DNA from: Enterobacter chuandaensis | Lineage (GTDB): Bacteria > Pseudomonadota > Gammaproteobacteria > Enterobacterales > Enterobacteriaceae | Length of the DNA: 64,000 nucleotides | Direction: 5' to 3' | Assembly (NCBI RefSeq): GCF_003594915.1 | Contig: NZ_QZCS01000009.1 | Span: forward strand, 106,769-170,768 | Shown: one piece after another, positions 48,796 through 59,573 of the stretch | Layout: every line of letters begins with the position of its first letter | How positions within the stretch are numbered: position 1 is the first letter of the stretch | The notes under the pieces: generated by a model | Seen by the model: the letters and a program-made list of their open reading frames with translations, nothing else | Told to the model about the DNA's origin: nothing | Database searches by the model: none | Translations under genes and position numbers: made by a program

Positions 48796-48876
48796 GAAAA
48801 GCCCGGTGGCGGCTACGCCTTACCGGGCCTACAGGGTTCAGTAGGTCGGGTAAGCGCTAGCGCCACCCGACAAAGC
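48796..48876. repeat. BIME after sstT
   Basis: Facing REP units (GCCCGGTGGCGGCTACGCC with CCGGGCCTAC; GTAGGTCGGGTAAGC with GCGCCACCCGAC) lie between convergent sstT and uxaA. Confidence 0.8.
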
Positions 48877-48878
48877 AC

Positions 48879-50366
48879 TTAAAGCGTCACACCACTCTTA
48901 AAGATCGCCAGCTCGCGGAAGTCGTTCTTCTCGTTGCAGGTCTGCCTGCCGTTGGCAAATTCCACAATCGTGTCCACAAATTCGCTCAGCAGCTGCGGCA
49001 TCGCTTTACCGTGGATCAGCTGGCCCGCATCAAAGTCGATCCAGTGCTTTTTCTTCGCCGCCAGCTCGCTGTTGGTGGCGATTTTCACCGTCGGCACAAA
49101 CCCGCCGTACGGCGTACCGCGCCCGGTACTGAACAGCACCATGTGACAGCCCGCCCCCGCCAGCGCGCTGGTGGCGACCGCATCGTTGCCCGGTGCGCTC
49201 AGCAGGTTCAGACCGTGGGTTTTCAGGCGTTCGCCGTAGCGCAGAACGTCCACCACCTGGCTTGCGCCCGCTTTCTGGGTGCAGCCGAGGGATTTCTCTT
49301 CCAGCGTGGTGATCCCGCCCGCCTTGTTGCCCGGCGACGGGTTCTCATAAATCGGCTGATTATGGGCAATGAAGTACTGTTTGAAGTCGTTCACCATGGT
49401 GACGGTTTTCTCAAACGTCTCTTCGTCGCGGCAGTGGCTCATCAGAATACGTTCCGCGCCGAACATTTCCGGCACTTCGGTCAGCACCGTGGTGCCGCCG
49501 TTGGCAATCACGTAGTCCGAGAAACGGCCCAGCATCGGGTTAGCGGTAATGCCGGACAGGCCATCAGACCCGCCGCACTCCAGACCAAACTTCAGCTCGC
49601 TCAGCTTGCCCGGCTCGCGCCTGTCGTGGCGCATCACGTCATACAGCTGATGAAGCTGCTCAACGCCCGCTTCCACTTCGTCGTCCTGATGCTGACACAC
49701 CATAAAATGCACGCGCTCAGGATCGAACTCGCCCAGCGTGTCGCGGAAGGCGTCCACCTGATTGTTCTCGCAGCCCAGGCCAATCACCAGCACCGCGCCC
49801 GCGTTCGGGTGACGCACCATGTTTTGCAGCATGGTGCGGGTATTGATGTGGTCGTCACCGAGCTGCGAGCAGCCGTAGGTGTGGCTGAACAAATGCACGC
49901 CATCAGTACCTTCGGCATCGTTGGTCTCTTTCAGGAAACGCGTCTGGATCTGACGCGCAATCCCGTTCACGCAGCCTACGGTCGGGAGGATCCACAGCTC
50001 GTTGCGGATCCCCACCTCACCGCTGGCGCGGCGGTAGATCTGCACTTCGCGATCCGCCGCCTGCCCTTCTTCTGCCTGTAAATCAGGTTGATAGCTGTAC
50101 TCGTCCAGATCGCTCAGATTAGTGCGGGTGTTGTGGGAATGAATATATTCACCCGGCGCAATATCCGCCAGCGCATGGCCGATGGGCAAACCGTACTTCA
50201 CCACGTTCTCCCCTTTCGCAATGGGGATCAGGGCAAACTTGTGTCCACGTCCAATGGCCTGGCGCAACGTGACCGACTGGTTGTCGAAGGTCACTTCCGT
50301 GCCTTCGGTTAAATCTGCCAGCGCGACGGCAACGTTATCCAGCGAATGGATTTTGATGTATTGCAT
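48879..50366 (-). CDS. uxaA: Altronate dehydratase UxaA
   Basis: This 495-residue protein has the exact E. coli length. It begins with a SAF-like domain (QYIKIHSLDNVAVALADL) and has family sequences GYSLPIGHALADIAPGEYI-like (GLPIGHALADIAPGEYI), GLGCENNQVD and ECGGSDGLSGITANP. It converts D-altronate to 2-keto-3-deoxygluconate in galacturonate breakdown and needs iron or manganese. It follows uxaC by 17 bases in the same operon. Confidence 0.96.
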   Translation of the reverse strand: MQYIKIHSLDNVAVALADLTEGTEVTFDNQSVTLRQAIGRGHKFALIPIAKGENVVKYGLPIGHALADIAPGEYIHSHNTRTNLSDLDEYSYQPDLQAEEGQAADREVQIYRRASGEVGIRNELWILPTVGCVNGIARQIQTRFLKETNDAEGTDGVHLFSHTYGCSQLGDDHINTRTMLQNMVRHPNAGAVLVIGLGCENNQVDAFRDTLGEFDPERVHFMVCQHQDDEVEAGVEQLHQLYDVMRHDRREPGKLSELKFGLECGGSDGLSGITANPMLGRFSDYVIANGGTTVLTEVPEMFGAERILMSHCRDEETFEKTVTMVNDFKQYFIAHNQPIYENPSPGNKAGGITTLEEKSLGCTQKAGASQVVDVLRYGERLKTHGLNLLSAPGNDAVATSALAGAGCHMVLFSTGRGTPYGGFVPTVKIATNSELAAKKKHWIDFDAGQLIHGKAMPQLLSEFVDTIVEFANGRQTCNEKNDFRELAIFKSGVTL

Positions 50367-50383
50367 ATCAACCTCAGACGGCC

Positions 50384-52272
<1,889 letters not shown>

Positions 52273-53571
52273 ATGCGTAAAATTAAAGGGTTACGTTGGT
52301 ATATGATCGCACTGGTGACGTTAGGCACCGTGCTGGGCTACCTGACACGTAACACCGTGGCAGCCGCGGCGCCGACATTGATGGAAGAGCTGCATATCTC
52401 CACGCAGCAATACTCTTACATCATCGCGGCGTATTCTGCCGCTTACACCGTCATGCAGCCTGTTGCAGGTTATGTTCTTGATATTCTTGGTACCAAAATC
52501 GGCTATGCCTTCTTCGCCATCGCCTGGGCAGTGTTCTGCGGTGCTACGGCGCTGGCAGGCAGCTGGGGCGGCCTGGCGCTGGCGCGTGGCGCGGTCGGTG
52601 CGGCAGAAGCCGCAATGATCCCGGCGGGCCTGAAAGCCAGTTCCGAGTGGTTCCCGGCAAAAGAGCGCTCCATTGCGGTCGGTTACTTCAACGTGGGCTC
52701 GTCTATCGGTGCCATGATTGCGCCACCGCTGGTGGTGTGGGCTATCGTGATGCACAGCTGGCAGATGGCGTTCATCATCTCTGGCGTACTGAGCTTTGCC
52801 TGGGCAATGGCGTGGCTGATTTTCTATAAACACCCGCGCGATCAGAAAAAACTCTCCGAAGAAGAACGCGAATACATCATTGGTGGTCAGGAAGCGCAGC
52901 ATCAGACCAACAATGGCAAGAAGATGTCCGTCTGGCAGATCCTGGGGACTCGTCAGTTCTGGGGGATCGCCCTGCCGCGTTTCCTGGCAGAACCGGCCTG
53001 GGGTACCTTTAACGCGTGGATCCCACTGTTCATGTTCAAAGTCTACGGCTTTAACCTGAAAGAGATCGCGATGTTCGCCTGGATGCCGATGCTGTTCGCT
53101 GACCTGGGCTGTATCGTGGGCGGTTACCTGCCACCGCTGTTCCAGCGCTGGTTTGGTGTGAACCTGATTGTCTCCCGTAAAATGGTCGTCACCATGGGCG
53201 CGTTGCTGATGATTGGCCCGGGCATGATCGGCCTGTTCACCAGCCCGTACGTGGCTATCGCCCTGCTGTGCATCGGTGGCTTCGCTCACCAGTCCCTGTC
53301 CGGCGCGCTGATTACGCTCTCCTCTGACGTATTTGGTCGTAACGAAGTGGCAACGGCAAACGGCCTGACCGGGATGGCCGCCTGGACCGCAAGCACCATG
53401 TTTGCCCTGGTAGTCGGCGCGCTGGCGGATACTATCGGCTTCAGCCCGCTGTTCGCAGTGCTGGCAATCTTCGACCTGATGGGCGCGGTGGTTATCTGGA
53501 CGGTGCTGAAGAGCAAATCGGCGGAGGAGCTGGCAAAAGAGTCCCTCGGAAAACCGGCAACGCAGAGTTAG
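52273..53571 (+). CDS. exuT: Hexuronate transporter ExuT
   Basis: This 432-residue major facilitator protein has 12 predicted membrane helices. It begins MRKIKGLRWYMIALVTLGTV, has NTVAAAAPTLMEELHIS (about residue 28) and FLAEPAWGTFNAWIPLFM (about 236). It imports galacturonate and glucuronate with protons. E. coli ExuT shares this layout. A terminator follows. Confidence 0.95.
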   Translation: MRKIKGLRWYMIALVTLGTVLGYLTRNTVAAAAPTLMEELHISTQQYSYIIAAYSAAYTVMQPVAGYVLDILGTKIGYAFFAIAWAVFCGATALAGSWGGLALARGAVGAAEAAMIPAGLKASSEWFPAKERSIAVGYFNVGSSIGAMIAPPLVVWAIVMHSWQMAFIISGVLSFAWAMAWLIFYKHPRDQKKLSEEEREYIIGGQEAQHQTNNGKKMSVWQILGTRQFWGIALPRFLAEPAWGTFNAWIPLFMFKVYGFNLKEIAMFAWMPMLFADLGCIVGGYLPPLFQRWFGVNLIVSRKMVVTMGALLMIGPGMIGLFTSPYVAIALLCIGGFAHQSLSGALITLSSDVFGRNEVATANGLTGMAAWTASTMFALVVGALADTIGFSPLFAVLAIFDLMGAVVIWTVLKSKSAEELAKESLGKPATQS

Positions 53572-53589
53572 CGAAAATGCGTTTCACTG

Positions 53590-53613
53590 AAGCCGCCTCC
53601 GGGCGGCTTTTTT
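53590..53613 (+). terminator. Terminator after exuT
   Basis: AGCCGCC (53591-53597) and GGCGGCT (53602-53608) form a stem with a 4-base loop, followed by TTTTTT. Confidence 0.9.
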
Positions 53614-53686
53614 AATGGCAAAATCTGGAGAGTAGCCCGCGAAAGTGGTATAACAAATCATCTGCCGTACCCTGCCTGGAGCGCAT

Positions 53687-54463
53687 ATGGAAATCACCGA
53701 ACCACGTCGTTTATATCAACAACTTGCTGCCGAGCTGAAAGATCGCATTGAGCAAGGGGTCTATCTTGTCGGTGATAAACTGCCCGCCGAGCGCTTTATC
53801 GCGGATGAAAAAAGCGTAAGCCGCACCGTGGTACGCGAAGCGATAATCATGCTGGAAGTGGAAGGCTACGTTGAGGTTCGTAAAGGTTCGGGCATTCATG
53901 TGATTTCAAATCAGCCGAAACACTCTCCGGTGGCGGACGAAAGTCTGGAATTCGCCAGCTACGGTCCGTTTGAGCTGCTCCAGGCTCGCCAGCTGATCGA
54001 AAGTAATATTGCGGAATTTGCGGCCACGCAGGTGACCAAGCAGGACATCATGAAATTGATGGAAATTCAGGAGAATGCCCGCAAGGAAAAATGTTTCCGC
54101 GATTCAGAGTGGGATCTGCAGTTTCACGTTCAGGTCGCCCTGGCAACCCAGAATACGGCGCTGGCAGCAATCGTGGAGAAAATGTGGACTCAGCGCGTTC
54201 ATAACCCGTACTGGAAAAAACTGCACGACCATATCGATTCCCGTACCGTGGACAACTGGTGTGACGACCACGATCAAATCCTTAAGGCACTGATTCGTAA
54301 AGACCCTCACGCTGCGAAGCTGGCTATGTGGCAACACCTGGAAAACACCAAACAGATGCTGTTCAATGAAACCAGCGACGACTTTGAATTTAACGCTGAC
54401 CGCTATCTTTTTGCTGATAATCCTGTCGTTCATCTCGATACAGCCTCGAGTGCCGCAAAATAA
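53687..54463 (+). CDS. exuR: Hexuronate-responsive repressor ExuR
   Basis: This 258-residue GntR/FadR-type repressor has the E. coli length. The winged helix is in [20 protein letters not shown] and [20 protein letters not shown] (residues 10-65), and the helical FCD sensor domain follows. It represses exuT and uxaCA until galacturonate or a product binds. TGGTATAACAAA (53648-53659) upstream resembles its own operator. Confidence 0.95.
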   Translation: MEITEPRRLYQQLAAELKDRIEQGVYLVGDKLPAERFIADEKSVSRTVVREAIIMLEVEGYVEVRKGSGIHVISNQPKHSPVADESLEFASYGPFELLQARQLIESNIAEFAATQVTKQDIMKLMEIQENARKEKCFRDSEWDLQFHVQVALATQNTALAAIVEKMWTQRVHNPYWKKLHDHIDSRTVDNWCDDHDQILKALIRKDPHAAKLAMWQHLENTKQMLFNETSDDFEFNADRYLFADNPVVHLDTASSAAK

Positions 54464-54807
54464 CTGGCCTTACTGCCTGGCAGGCGCTTCATTGCGCCTT
54501 CCAGCATAAGTGGGTAAGCAAAACATATATAGTGTCAGCCTTTGTAAAATCTCTCGCTCCCCTCCATAGCTTCCGCCAAAATCATTTTACCCCGCAAATT
54601 CTGTGACGCAGAACGTTGGGCTTTGTTACAATTGGATTCACTTCGTTATTTTGTAAGTTAGTGCTTGCTAACCAGCCAATTAACAGGGAACAGTGTTGGC
54701 CACACCGCAATGTGTCCGCGAGCGACCATAATGAAATCACAACAATGTCGCCGTGCTGTTTGTCCCGGCTAACAGGCGTGACGTTAACCGATTTCCAGGA
54801 ACACTGA
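54464..54807. other. exuR-yqjA intergenic region
   Basis: This 344-base gap should contain the yqjA promoter. I see no gene with a ribosome site and no clear CpxR box (tandem GTAAA). A GC-rich imperfect hairpin lies just after exuR (about 54478-54510) without a U-run. Confidence 0.5.
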
Positions 54808-55470
54808 ATGGAACTTTTGACTCAACTGCTGCATGCCCTCTGGGCGCAGGATTTTGAAACGCTGGCCAACCCTTCCATGATTGGCATGCTCTACTTCGTC
54901 CTGTTTATGATCCTGTTCCTTGAGAATGGTTTGCTGCCTGCGGCCTTCTTACCAGGAGACAGTTTGCTGGTGCTTGTCGGCGTTTTGTGTGCCAAAGGCG
55001 CTATGGCGTTCCCACAGACCATTTTATTACTGACCGTCGCGGCCAGCCTTGGCTGCTGGGTGAGTTATATCCAGGGAAGATGGCTCGGTAATACCCGGAT
55101 CGTCCAGAACTGGCTTTCTCATTTGCCTGCACACTATCACCAGCGGGCGCACCACCTTTTCCATAAGCATGGGCTTTCTGCGCTGCTGATTGGGCGCTTT
55201 ATCGCCTTTGTCCGCACCCTGCTGCCGACCATTGCCGGACTTTCCGGGCTGAGCAGCACACGCTTTCAGTTCTTCAACTGGATGAGCGGTCTGTTATGGG
55301 TTCTGATCCTGACGACGCTGGGCTATGCGCTGGGTAAAACGCCGGTCTTCATGAAGTATGAAGATCAGCTGATGTCCTGCCTGATGCTGCTGCCTGTTGT
55401 TCTGCTGGTCTTCGGCCTGATTGGTTCTCTGGTTGTGCTGTGGAAGAAAAAATACGGAGCGCGAGGTTAA
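54808..55470 (+). CDS. yqjA: DedA-family membrane protein YqjA
   Basis: This 220-residue protein has the E. coli length and the DedA (SNARE-associated) motifs: [20 protein letters not shown] (about residue 35-54) with the essential acidic residue, [16 protein letters not shown] (about 130), and [21 protein letters not shown]. It is an inner-membrane transporter needed for membrane potential homeostasis and alkaline tolerance. mzrA starts 2 bases after it. Confidence 0.95.
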   Translation: MELLTQLLHALWAQDFETLANPSMIGMLYFVLFMILFLENGLLPAAFLPGDSLLVLVGVLCAKGAMAFPQTILLLTVAASLGCWVSYIQGRWLGNTRIVQNWLSHLPAHYHQRAHHLFHKHGLSALLIGRFIAFVRTLLPTIAGLSGLSSTRFQFFNWMSGLLWVLILTTLGYALGKTPVFMKYEDQLMSCLMLLPVVLLVFGLIGSLVVLWKKKYGARG

Positions 55471-55472
55471 CG

Positions 55473-55856
55473 ATGGTTATCTCACCGCTCGCCATGCGCC
55501 GCTTTGCCTGTGCCTTTATTGCACTGGTGATGCTCAGCGCCGTACTGCTGGCCTGGAATACGCTTTCGCATCAGGATGCTACGCTTGCCATTCGTCCGGT
55601 AAACCAGGGGAGTGGTGTGCCTGACGGTTTTTCCGTCTGGCATCATCTGGATGCAAACGGAATCCGCTTTAAAAGCATTACCCCGCAGGACGATGTTTTA
55701 CTGATCAAGTTTGATTCCCGTGCGCAGAGCGCTGCCGCGAAAGCGGTTCTTGACCGTACGCTGCCGCACGGCTATATCATTGCCCTGCAGGAAGATGACA
55801 ACCCGCCAGCCGCGTGGTTGTCATTGATTCGCGATACGTCGCGTCGGTTTGGATAA
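55473..55856 (+). CDS. mzrA: EnvZ/OmpR modulator MzrA
   Basis: This 127-residue protein has one N-terminal membrane helix (FACAFIALVMLSAVLLAW, residues 10-27) and a periplasmic domain. It matches E. coli MzrA (YqjB), which contacts EnvZ and links the Cpx and EnvZ/OmpR responses. It is co-transcribed with yqjA, an arrangement kept in E. coli. A frame starting earlier at 55440 overlaps yqjA and is not needed. Confidence 0.92.
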   Translation: MVISPLAMRRFACAFIALVMLSAVLLAWNTLSHQDATLAIRPVNQGSGVPDGFSVWHHLDANGIRFKSITPQDDVLLIKFDSRAQSAAAKAVLDRTLPHGYIIALQEDDNPPAAWLSLIRDTSRRFG

Positions 55857-55999
55857 TTACCAGGATTCCGAATCTTTTCACTCACTTTGGTGAATCCCCC
55901 GTTTACTTACTATGCTTAAGTACGCGGAGCACCCCTCGAATGTACTCCGCATAATTTTGGATAGCGGCTTACGCCGCAACACAATGGAAGGTTTCGATA

Positions 56000-56368
56000 A
56001 TGAAATTCCGCATGACTCTGGCTTTGGCCCTTTTTTCTTTAAGCACTGCGTCCTTCGCAAACTCTCTCTGTCAGGAGAAAGAACAGGATATTCAGCGTGA
56101 GATCGGTTATGCCGAAAAGCATAACAATCAGCACCGTGTTGATGGTCTTAAAAAAGCGCTGAGCGAAGTGAAGGCGAACTGTTCAGACAGCAAGCTACGT
56201 GCTGACCATCAGAAGAAGATCGCTGAACAGAAGGACGAGATAGCCGAGCGCCGTCACGACCTGCAGGAAGCGAAAGAGAAAGGGGATGCGGAAAAAATTG
56301 CTAAGCGCGAGAAGAAGTTGAAAGAGGCGCAGGACGACCTGAAAGCGCTGGAAGCTCGCGATTATTGA
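56000..56368 (+). CDS. yqjC: Periplasmic DUF1090 protein YqjC
   Basis: This 122-residue protein has a signal peptide (MKFRMTLALALFSLSTASFA) and a mature helical domain of DUF1090, rich in Lys and Glu (EIAERRHDLQEAKEKGDAEK). Cys24 and the Cys in KANCSDSK are conserved. It begins the yqjCDEK operon. Function unknown. Confidence 0.93.
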   Translation: MKFRMTLALALFSLSTASFANSLCQEKEQDIQREIGYAEKHNNQHRVDGLKKALSEVKANCSDSKLRADHQKKIAEQKDEIAERRHDLQEAKEKGDAEKIAKREKKLKEAQDDLKALEARDY

Positions 56369-56397
56369 GTTAACGGAAATCTCAACAGGAGAGAATC

Positions 56398-56703
56398 ATG
56401 TCAAAAGATACGACGTCTGAACATCTGCGCGCTGAACTGAAATCCCTGGCCGATACCCTTGAAGAGGTGCTGAACTCTTCTGCCGATAAGTCGAAAGAAG
56501 AAGTCAGCAAGCTGCGCAGCAAAGCGGAGCAGGCGCTGAAAGAGAGCCGTTATCGCCTGGGTGAAACCGGTGATGCGCTGGCGAAGCAGACCCGTGAAGC
56601 GGCTGCGCGCGCGGACGAATATGTACGTGATAATCCATGGACGGGTGTCGGAATTGGTGCCGCAGTCGGTGTGGTGCTGGGTGTCCTGCTGACGCGTCGT
56701 TAA
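56398..56703 (+). CDS. yqjD: Ribosome-associated membrane protein YqjD
   Basis: This 101-residue DUF883 protein (ElaB/YqjD family) has a charged helical N-terminus and a C-terminal membrane segment (GVGIGAAVGVVLGVLLTRR). In E. coli it anchors stationary-phase ribosomes to the inner membrane under RpoS control. It lies 29 bases after yqjC with an AGGAGAG ribosome site. Confidence 0.94.
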   Translation: MSKDTTSEHLRAELKSLADTLEEVLNSSADKSKEEVSKLRSKAEQALKESRYRLGETGDALAKQTREAAARADEYVRDNPWTGVGIGAAVGVVLGVLLTRR

Positions 56704-56704
56704 T

Positions 56705-57103
56705 ATGGAAGATCCTCGTCACGCACAAGGGCCTGCTAACAACGTCCTCGGCATCGGCCAGCGTATTTTAACGACGCTGGTCGGGATTGCCGAAACGCGC
56801 GTCCGGCTGGCAGTGGTCGAGCTGGAAGAGGAGAAAGCGAACCTCTTCCAGATGCTGCTGATGCTCGGGCTGACTATGCTCTTCGCCGCATTTGGTTTGA
56901 TGAGCCTGATGGTGTTAATCATCTGGGCCATTGACCCGCAGTATCGACTCAACGCGATGATTGCCACGACCGTCGTTCTGCTGGTCGCGGCGTTGATTGG
57001 CGGCATATGGACGATGCGTAAAGCGCGCAAGTCCACTTTCCTGCGCCACACGCGCCAGGAACTGGCTAACGATCGCGCCCTGCTGGAGGATGACAAGCCG
57101 TGA
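56705..57103 (+). CDS. yqjE: Inner-membrane protein YqjE
   Basis: This 132-residue protein of the phage-holin-like YqjE family has two membrane helices (about residues 50-75 and 82-104) after a helical start (RLAVVELEEEKANLFQML). The start lies 1 base after yqjD, and the end overlaps yqjK by 4 bases. The exact role is unknown; it probably belongs with YqjD at the membrane. Confidence 0.92.
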   Translation: MEDPRHAQGPANNVLGIGQRILTTLVGIAETRVRLAVVELEEEKANLFQMLLMLGLTMLFAAFGLMSLMVLIIWAIDPQYRLNAMIATTVVLLVAALIGGIWTMRKARKSTFLRHTRQELANDRALLEDDKP

Positions 57104-57396
57104 GCGATAAAGCGGAACGTCAGAAGCGAAAAGCGTACCTGTTAAGTCAGATCCAGCAGCAGCGGCTGGATCTGTCTGCCAGCCGCCGTGACTGGATCGA
57201 CGCGACGCGACGGTTTGACCGTGGCTGGAATACCTTCCTGAGCCTGCGTTCGTGGGCGCTGGTCGGCAGCAGCGTGATGGCTATCTGGACGGTTCGTCAT
57301 CCGAATATGCTCATCCGCTGGGCCCGACGCGGTTTTGGTGCCTGGAGCGCCTGGCGTCTGGTGAAGGCGACGTTGCGACAACAGCAGTTGCGGTGA
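57100..57396 (+). CDS. yqjK: YqjK-like protein
   Basis: This 98-residue protein begins MSDKAERQKRKAYLLSQIQQ and has a basic helix, then a short hydrophobic segment (WALVGSSVMAIWTV, about residues 50-63). E. coli YqjK has 99 residues. It is the last gene of the yqjCDEK operon, overlapping yqjE. Function unknown. Confidence 0.92.
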   Translation: MSDKAERQKRKAYLLSQIQQQRLDLSASRRDWIDATRRFDRGWNTFLSLRSWALVGSSVMAIWTVRHPNMLIRWARRGFGAWSAWRLVKATLRQQQLR

Positions 57397-57403
57397 TAAA
57401 CGC

Positions 57404-57436
57404 AAAACGGTAACTCAGGTTACCGTTTTTTGTTTT
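57404..57436 (+). terminator. Terminator after yqjK
   Basis: AAAACGGTAAC (57404-57414) and GTTACCGTTTT (57419-57429) form an 11-bp stem, followed by TTGTTTTT. Confidence 0.92.
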
Positions 57437-57606
57437 TGCGCACACTCCCTTGCTCAATATCTTTGAAGAAGATTGACAGTTTTCCTTGCTAACAATTGCC
57501 ACCCGCCCCGTTTATTATCCTCTCCATCGACAGCAGAGCCGCGGTATCTACCCGGAATTGCAGACAAATAATGTTCAGCCGCTCATGTGGTTTCCTGGAG
57601 AGTAAA

Positions 57607-57999
57607 ATGAAAAAATTAGAAGATGTTGGTGTACTGGTCGCACGTATTCTGATGCCAATTCTGTTCATCGTGGCAGGTTGGGGAAAAATCACCGGTTACG
57701 CGGGTACCCAGCAGTATATGGAATCCATGGGCGTTCCGGGGTTCCTGCTGCCGCTGACCATTCTGCTTGAGTTCGGCGGCGGCCTGGCGGTTCTGTTCGG
57801 CTTCCTGACTCGCACCACTGCGCTGTTTACCGCAGGCTTCACCCTGCTGACCGCGTTCCTGTTCCACAGCAACTTTGCGGAAGGCGTGAACTCACTGATG
57901 TTCATGAAAAACCTGACCATCGCGGGTGGTTTCCTGCTGCTGGCTATCACCGGTCCAGGCGCCTACAGCATCGACCGCCTTCTGAATAAGAAGTGGTAA
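57607..57999 (+). CDS. yqjF: DoxX-family membrane protein YqjF
   Basis: The ATG at 57607 after GGAGAG gives 130 residues, as in E. coli. It has four membrane helices and the DoxX motifs LMPILFIVAGWGKI and GGGLAVLFGFLTR. The role is unknown; relatives link to thiol or redox stress. Its own terminator follows before yqjG. Confidence 0.93.
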   Translation: MKKLEDVGVLVARILMPILFIVAGWGKITGYAGTQQYMESMGVPGFLLPLTILLEFGGGLAVLFGFLTRTTALFTAGFTLLTAFLFHSNFAEGVNSLMFMKNLTIAGGFLLLAITGPGAYSIDRLLNKKW

Positions 58000-58021
58000 G
58001 CAGGCTATACTGACTGAACAC

Positions 58022-58049
58022 AAAGCGAGGAAATATTTCCTCGCTTTTG
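58022..58049 (+). terminator. Terminator between yqjF and yqjG
   Basis: AAAGCGAGGAAAT and ATTTCCTCGCTTT form a perfect 13-bp palindrome (58022-58047) ending in TTTT. Confidence 0.85.
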
Positions 58050-58071
58050 CTATCTGACGGAGGAGAAAAAA

Positions 58072-59058
58072 ATGGGACAACTCGTAGACGGCGTCTGGCA
58101 GGATGTCTGGTATGACACCAAATCCACCGGCGGACGCTTCAAGCGCTCTGTTTCGGCCTTCCGTAACTGGCTGACCGCCGACGGTGCTCCCGGCCCGAGC
58201 GGTGAAGGCGGCTTCGCGGCCGAGAAAGATCGTTATCATCTGTATGTTTCTCTCGCCTGCCCGTGGGCGCACCGCACGCTGATTGTTCGCAAACTTAAAG
58301 GGCTCGAATCCTTGATTCCGGTTTCGGTGGTGAACCCATTGATGCTGGAAAACGGCTGGACGTTCGACAGTGATTTCCCCGCCGCGACCGGTGATGACCT
58401 GTATCACCACGATTTCCTCTACCAGCTCTACCTGCGCGCCGATCCGCACTACACCGGCCGCGTTACCGTACCGGTGCTCTGGGACAAGAAAAACCAGACA
58501 ATTGTCAGCAATGAGTCTGCGGAAATCATCCGCATGTTTAACACCGCGTTTGACGCGCACGGCACCCGCGCCGGAGATTATTACCCGGTCGAGCTGCGGG
58601 ATAAAATTGACGAGCTGAACGGCTGGATTTACGACAACGTGAATAACGGCGTCTATAAGGCCGGTTTCGCTACCAGCCAGGAAGCCTATGACGAAGCGGT
58701 CGGGAAAGTTTTTGAATCCCTGGAACGACTGGAGCAGATCCTCGGCCAGCATCGCTATCTGACGGGCGATCGCCTGACGGAGGCGGATATCCGCCTGTGG
58801 ACTACGCTTATCCGCTTTGATCCGGTTTACGTCACCCACTTCAAGTGTGATAAGCACCGTATCAGTGACTACCTGAATCTGCACGGTTTCCTGCGCGACA
58901 TCTATCAGATGCCAGGGATTTCGGAGACGGTCGATTTTGACCATATTCGCAACCACTATTTCCGCAGCCATAAAACCATCAACCCAACGGGCATTATCTC
59001 CATTGGCCCGTGGCAGGACCTGGATGAGCCGCACGGGCGCGACGTTCGTTTTGGATAA
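58072..59058 (+). CDS. yqjG: Glutathionyl-hydroquinone reductase YqjG
   Basis: This 328-residue Xi-class glutathione transferase matches E. coli YqjG. The catalytic Cys is in SLACPWAHRT (about residue 63). The C-terminal helical domain has the ETRLT-type TGDRLTEADIRLW. It reduces glutathionyl-hydroquinones. Only 13 bases separate the ribosome site from the yqjF terminator, so it has its own promoter. Confidence 0.96.
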   Translation: MGQLVDGVWQDVWYDTKSTGGRFKRSVSAFRNWLTADGAPGPSGEGGFAAEKDRYHLYVSLACPWAHRTLIVRKLKGLESLIPVSVVNPLMLENGWTFDSDFPAATGDDLYHHDFLYQLYLRADPHYTGRVTVPVLWDKKNQTIVSNESAEIIRMFNTAFDAHGTRAGDYYPVELRDKIDELNGWIYDNVNNGVYKAGFATSQEAYDEAVGKVFESLERLEQILGQHRYLTGDRLTEADIRLWTTLIRFDPVYVTHFKCDKHRISDYLNLHGFLRDIYQMPGISETVDFDHIRNHYFRSHKTINPTGIISIGPWQDLDEPHGRDVRFG

Positions 59059-59063
59059 ATACG

Positions 59064-59090
59064 AAGGGCATCACCAGATGCCCTTTTTTA
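59064..59090 (+). terminator. Terminator after yqjG
   Basis: GGGCATC (59066-59072) and GATGCCC (59077-59083) form a stem with a 4-base loop, followed by TTTTTT. Confidence 0.92.
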
Positions 59091-59166
59091 ATTCACAATC
59101 TCCATCTATCCTTATCTCGATCGCTTAAAAAACAAGTGATTGACCGATTATTGAGGCAAGGAAAAA

Positions 59167-59532
59167 ATGGACTGGTATTTAAAAGTACTGCGCAACTACA
59201 TTGGATTTGGTGGCCGCGCCCGCCGCAAAGAGTACTGGATGTTCGTTCTGGTGAACTTCGTCCTGATTATGGTGCTGGGCATTGTGGATAAAATCCTCGG
59301 CTGGGAACGGGCGGGCGGTGAAGGCGTTCTCACTACGATTTATGGTCTGCTGGTATTGCTGCCTTCCTGGGCCGTGCTGTTCCGACGTCTTCATGACACC
59401 GATCGTTCGGCATGGTGGCTGCTGTTGCTGCTGATCCCGCTTGTTGGCTGGATCGTGATTTTGATTTTCAACTGTCAGAGCGGCACGCCGGGCGAAAACC
59501 GCTTTGGTCCGGATCCTAAGATCGGCGCGTAA
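59167..59532 (+). CDS. yhaH: DUF805 membrane protein YhaH
   Basis: This 121-residue protein has the E. coli length. It begins MDWYLKVLRNYIGFGGRARR and has the DUF805 signature RRKEYWMFVLVN and RRLHDTDRSAWW (about residues 78-89), with about three membrane helices. Function unknown. A REP element follows. Confidence 0.93.
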   Translation: MDWYLKVLRNYIGFGGRARRKEYWMFVLVNFVLIMVLGIVDKILGWERAGGEGVLTTIYGLLVLLPSWAVLFRRLHDTDRSAWWLLLLLIPLVGWIVILIFNCQSGTPGENRFGPDPKIGA

Positions 59533-59537
59533 ATTCA

Positions 59538-59572
59538 TGCCCGGTGGCGCTTACGCTTACCGGGCCTGCACG
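59538..59572. repeat. REP element between yhaH and yhaJ
   Basis: GCCCGGTGGCGCTTACGCTTA with CCGGGCCTGC forms a REP stem between the convergent genes; the first part is given as 20 bases or fewer: GCCCGGTGGCGCTTACGC. Confidence 0.75.
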
Positions 59573-59573
59573 C

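Noticed and set aside
49011..50081. A 356-codon open frame on the plus strand opposite uxaA
   Set aside because: It is antisense to a gene with clear homology, has no ribosome site and no known relatives; high GC removes stop codons.
57892..59034. A 380-codon minus-strand frame opposite yqjF-yqjG
   Set aside because: It runs across two well-supported genes and a terminator, with composition typical of a shadow frame.
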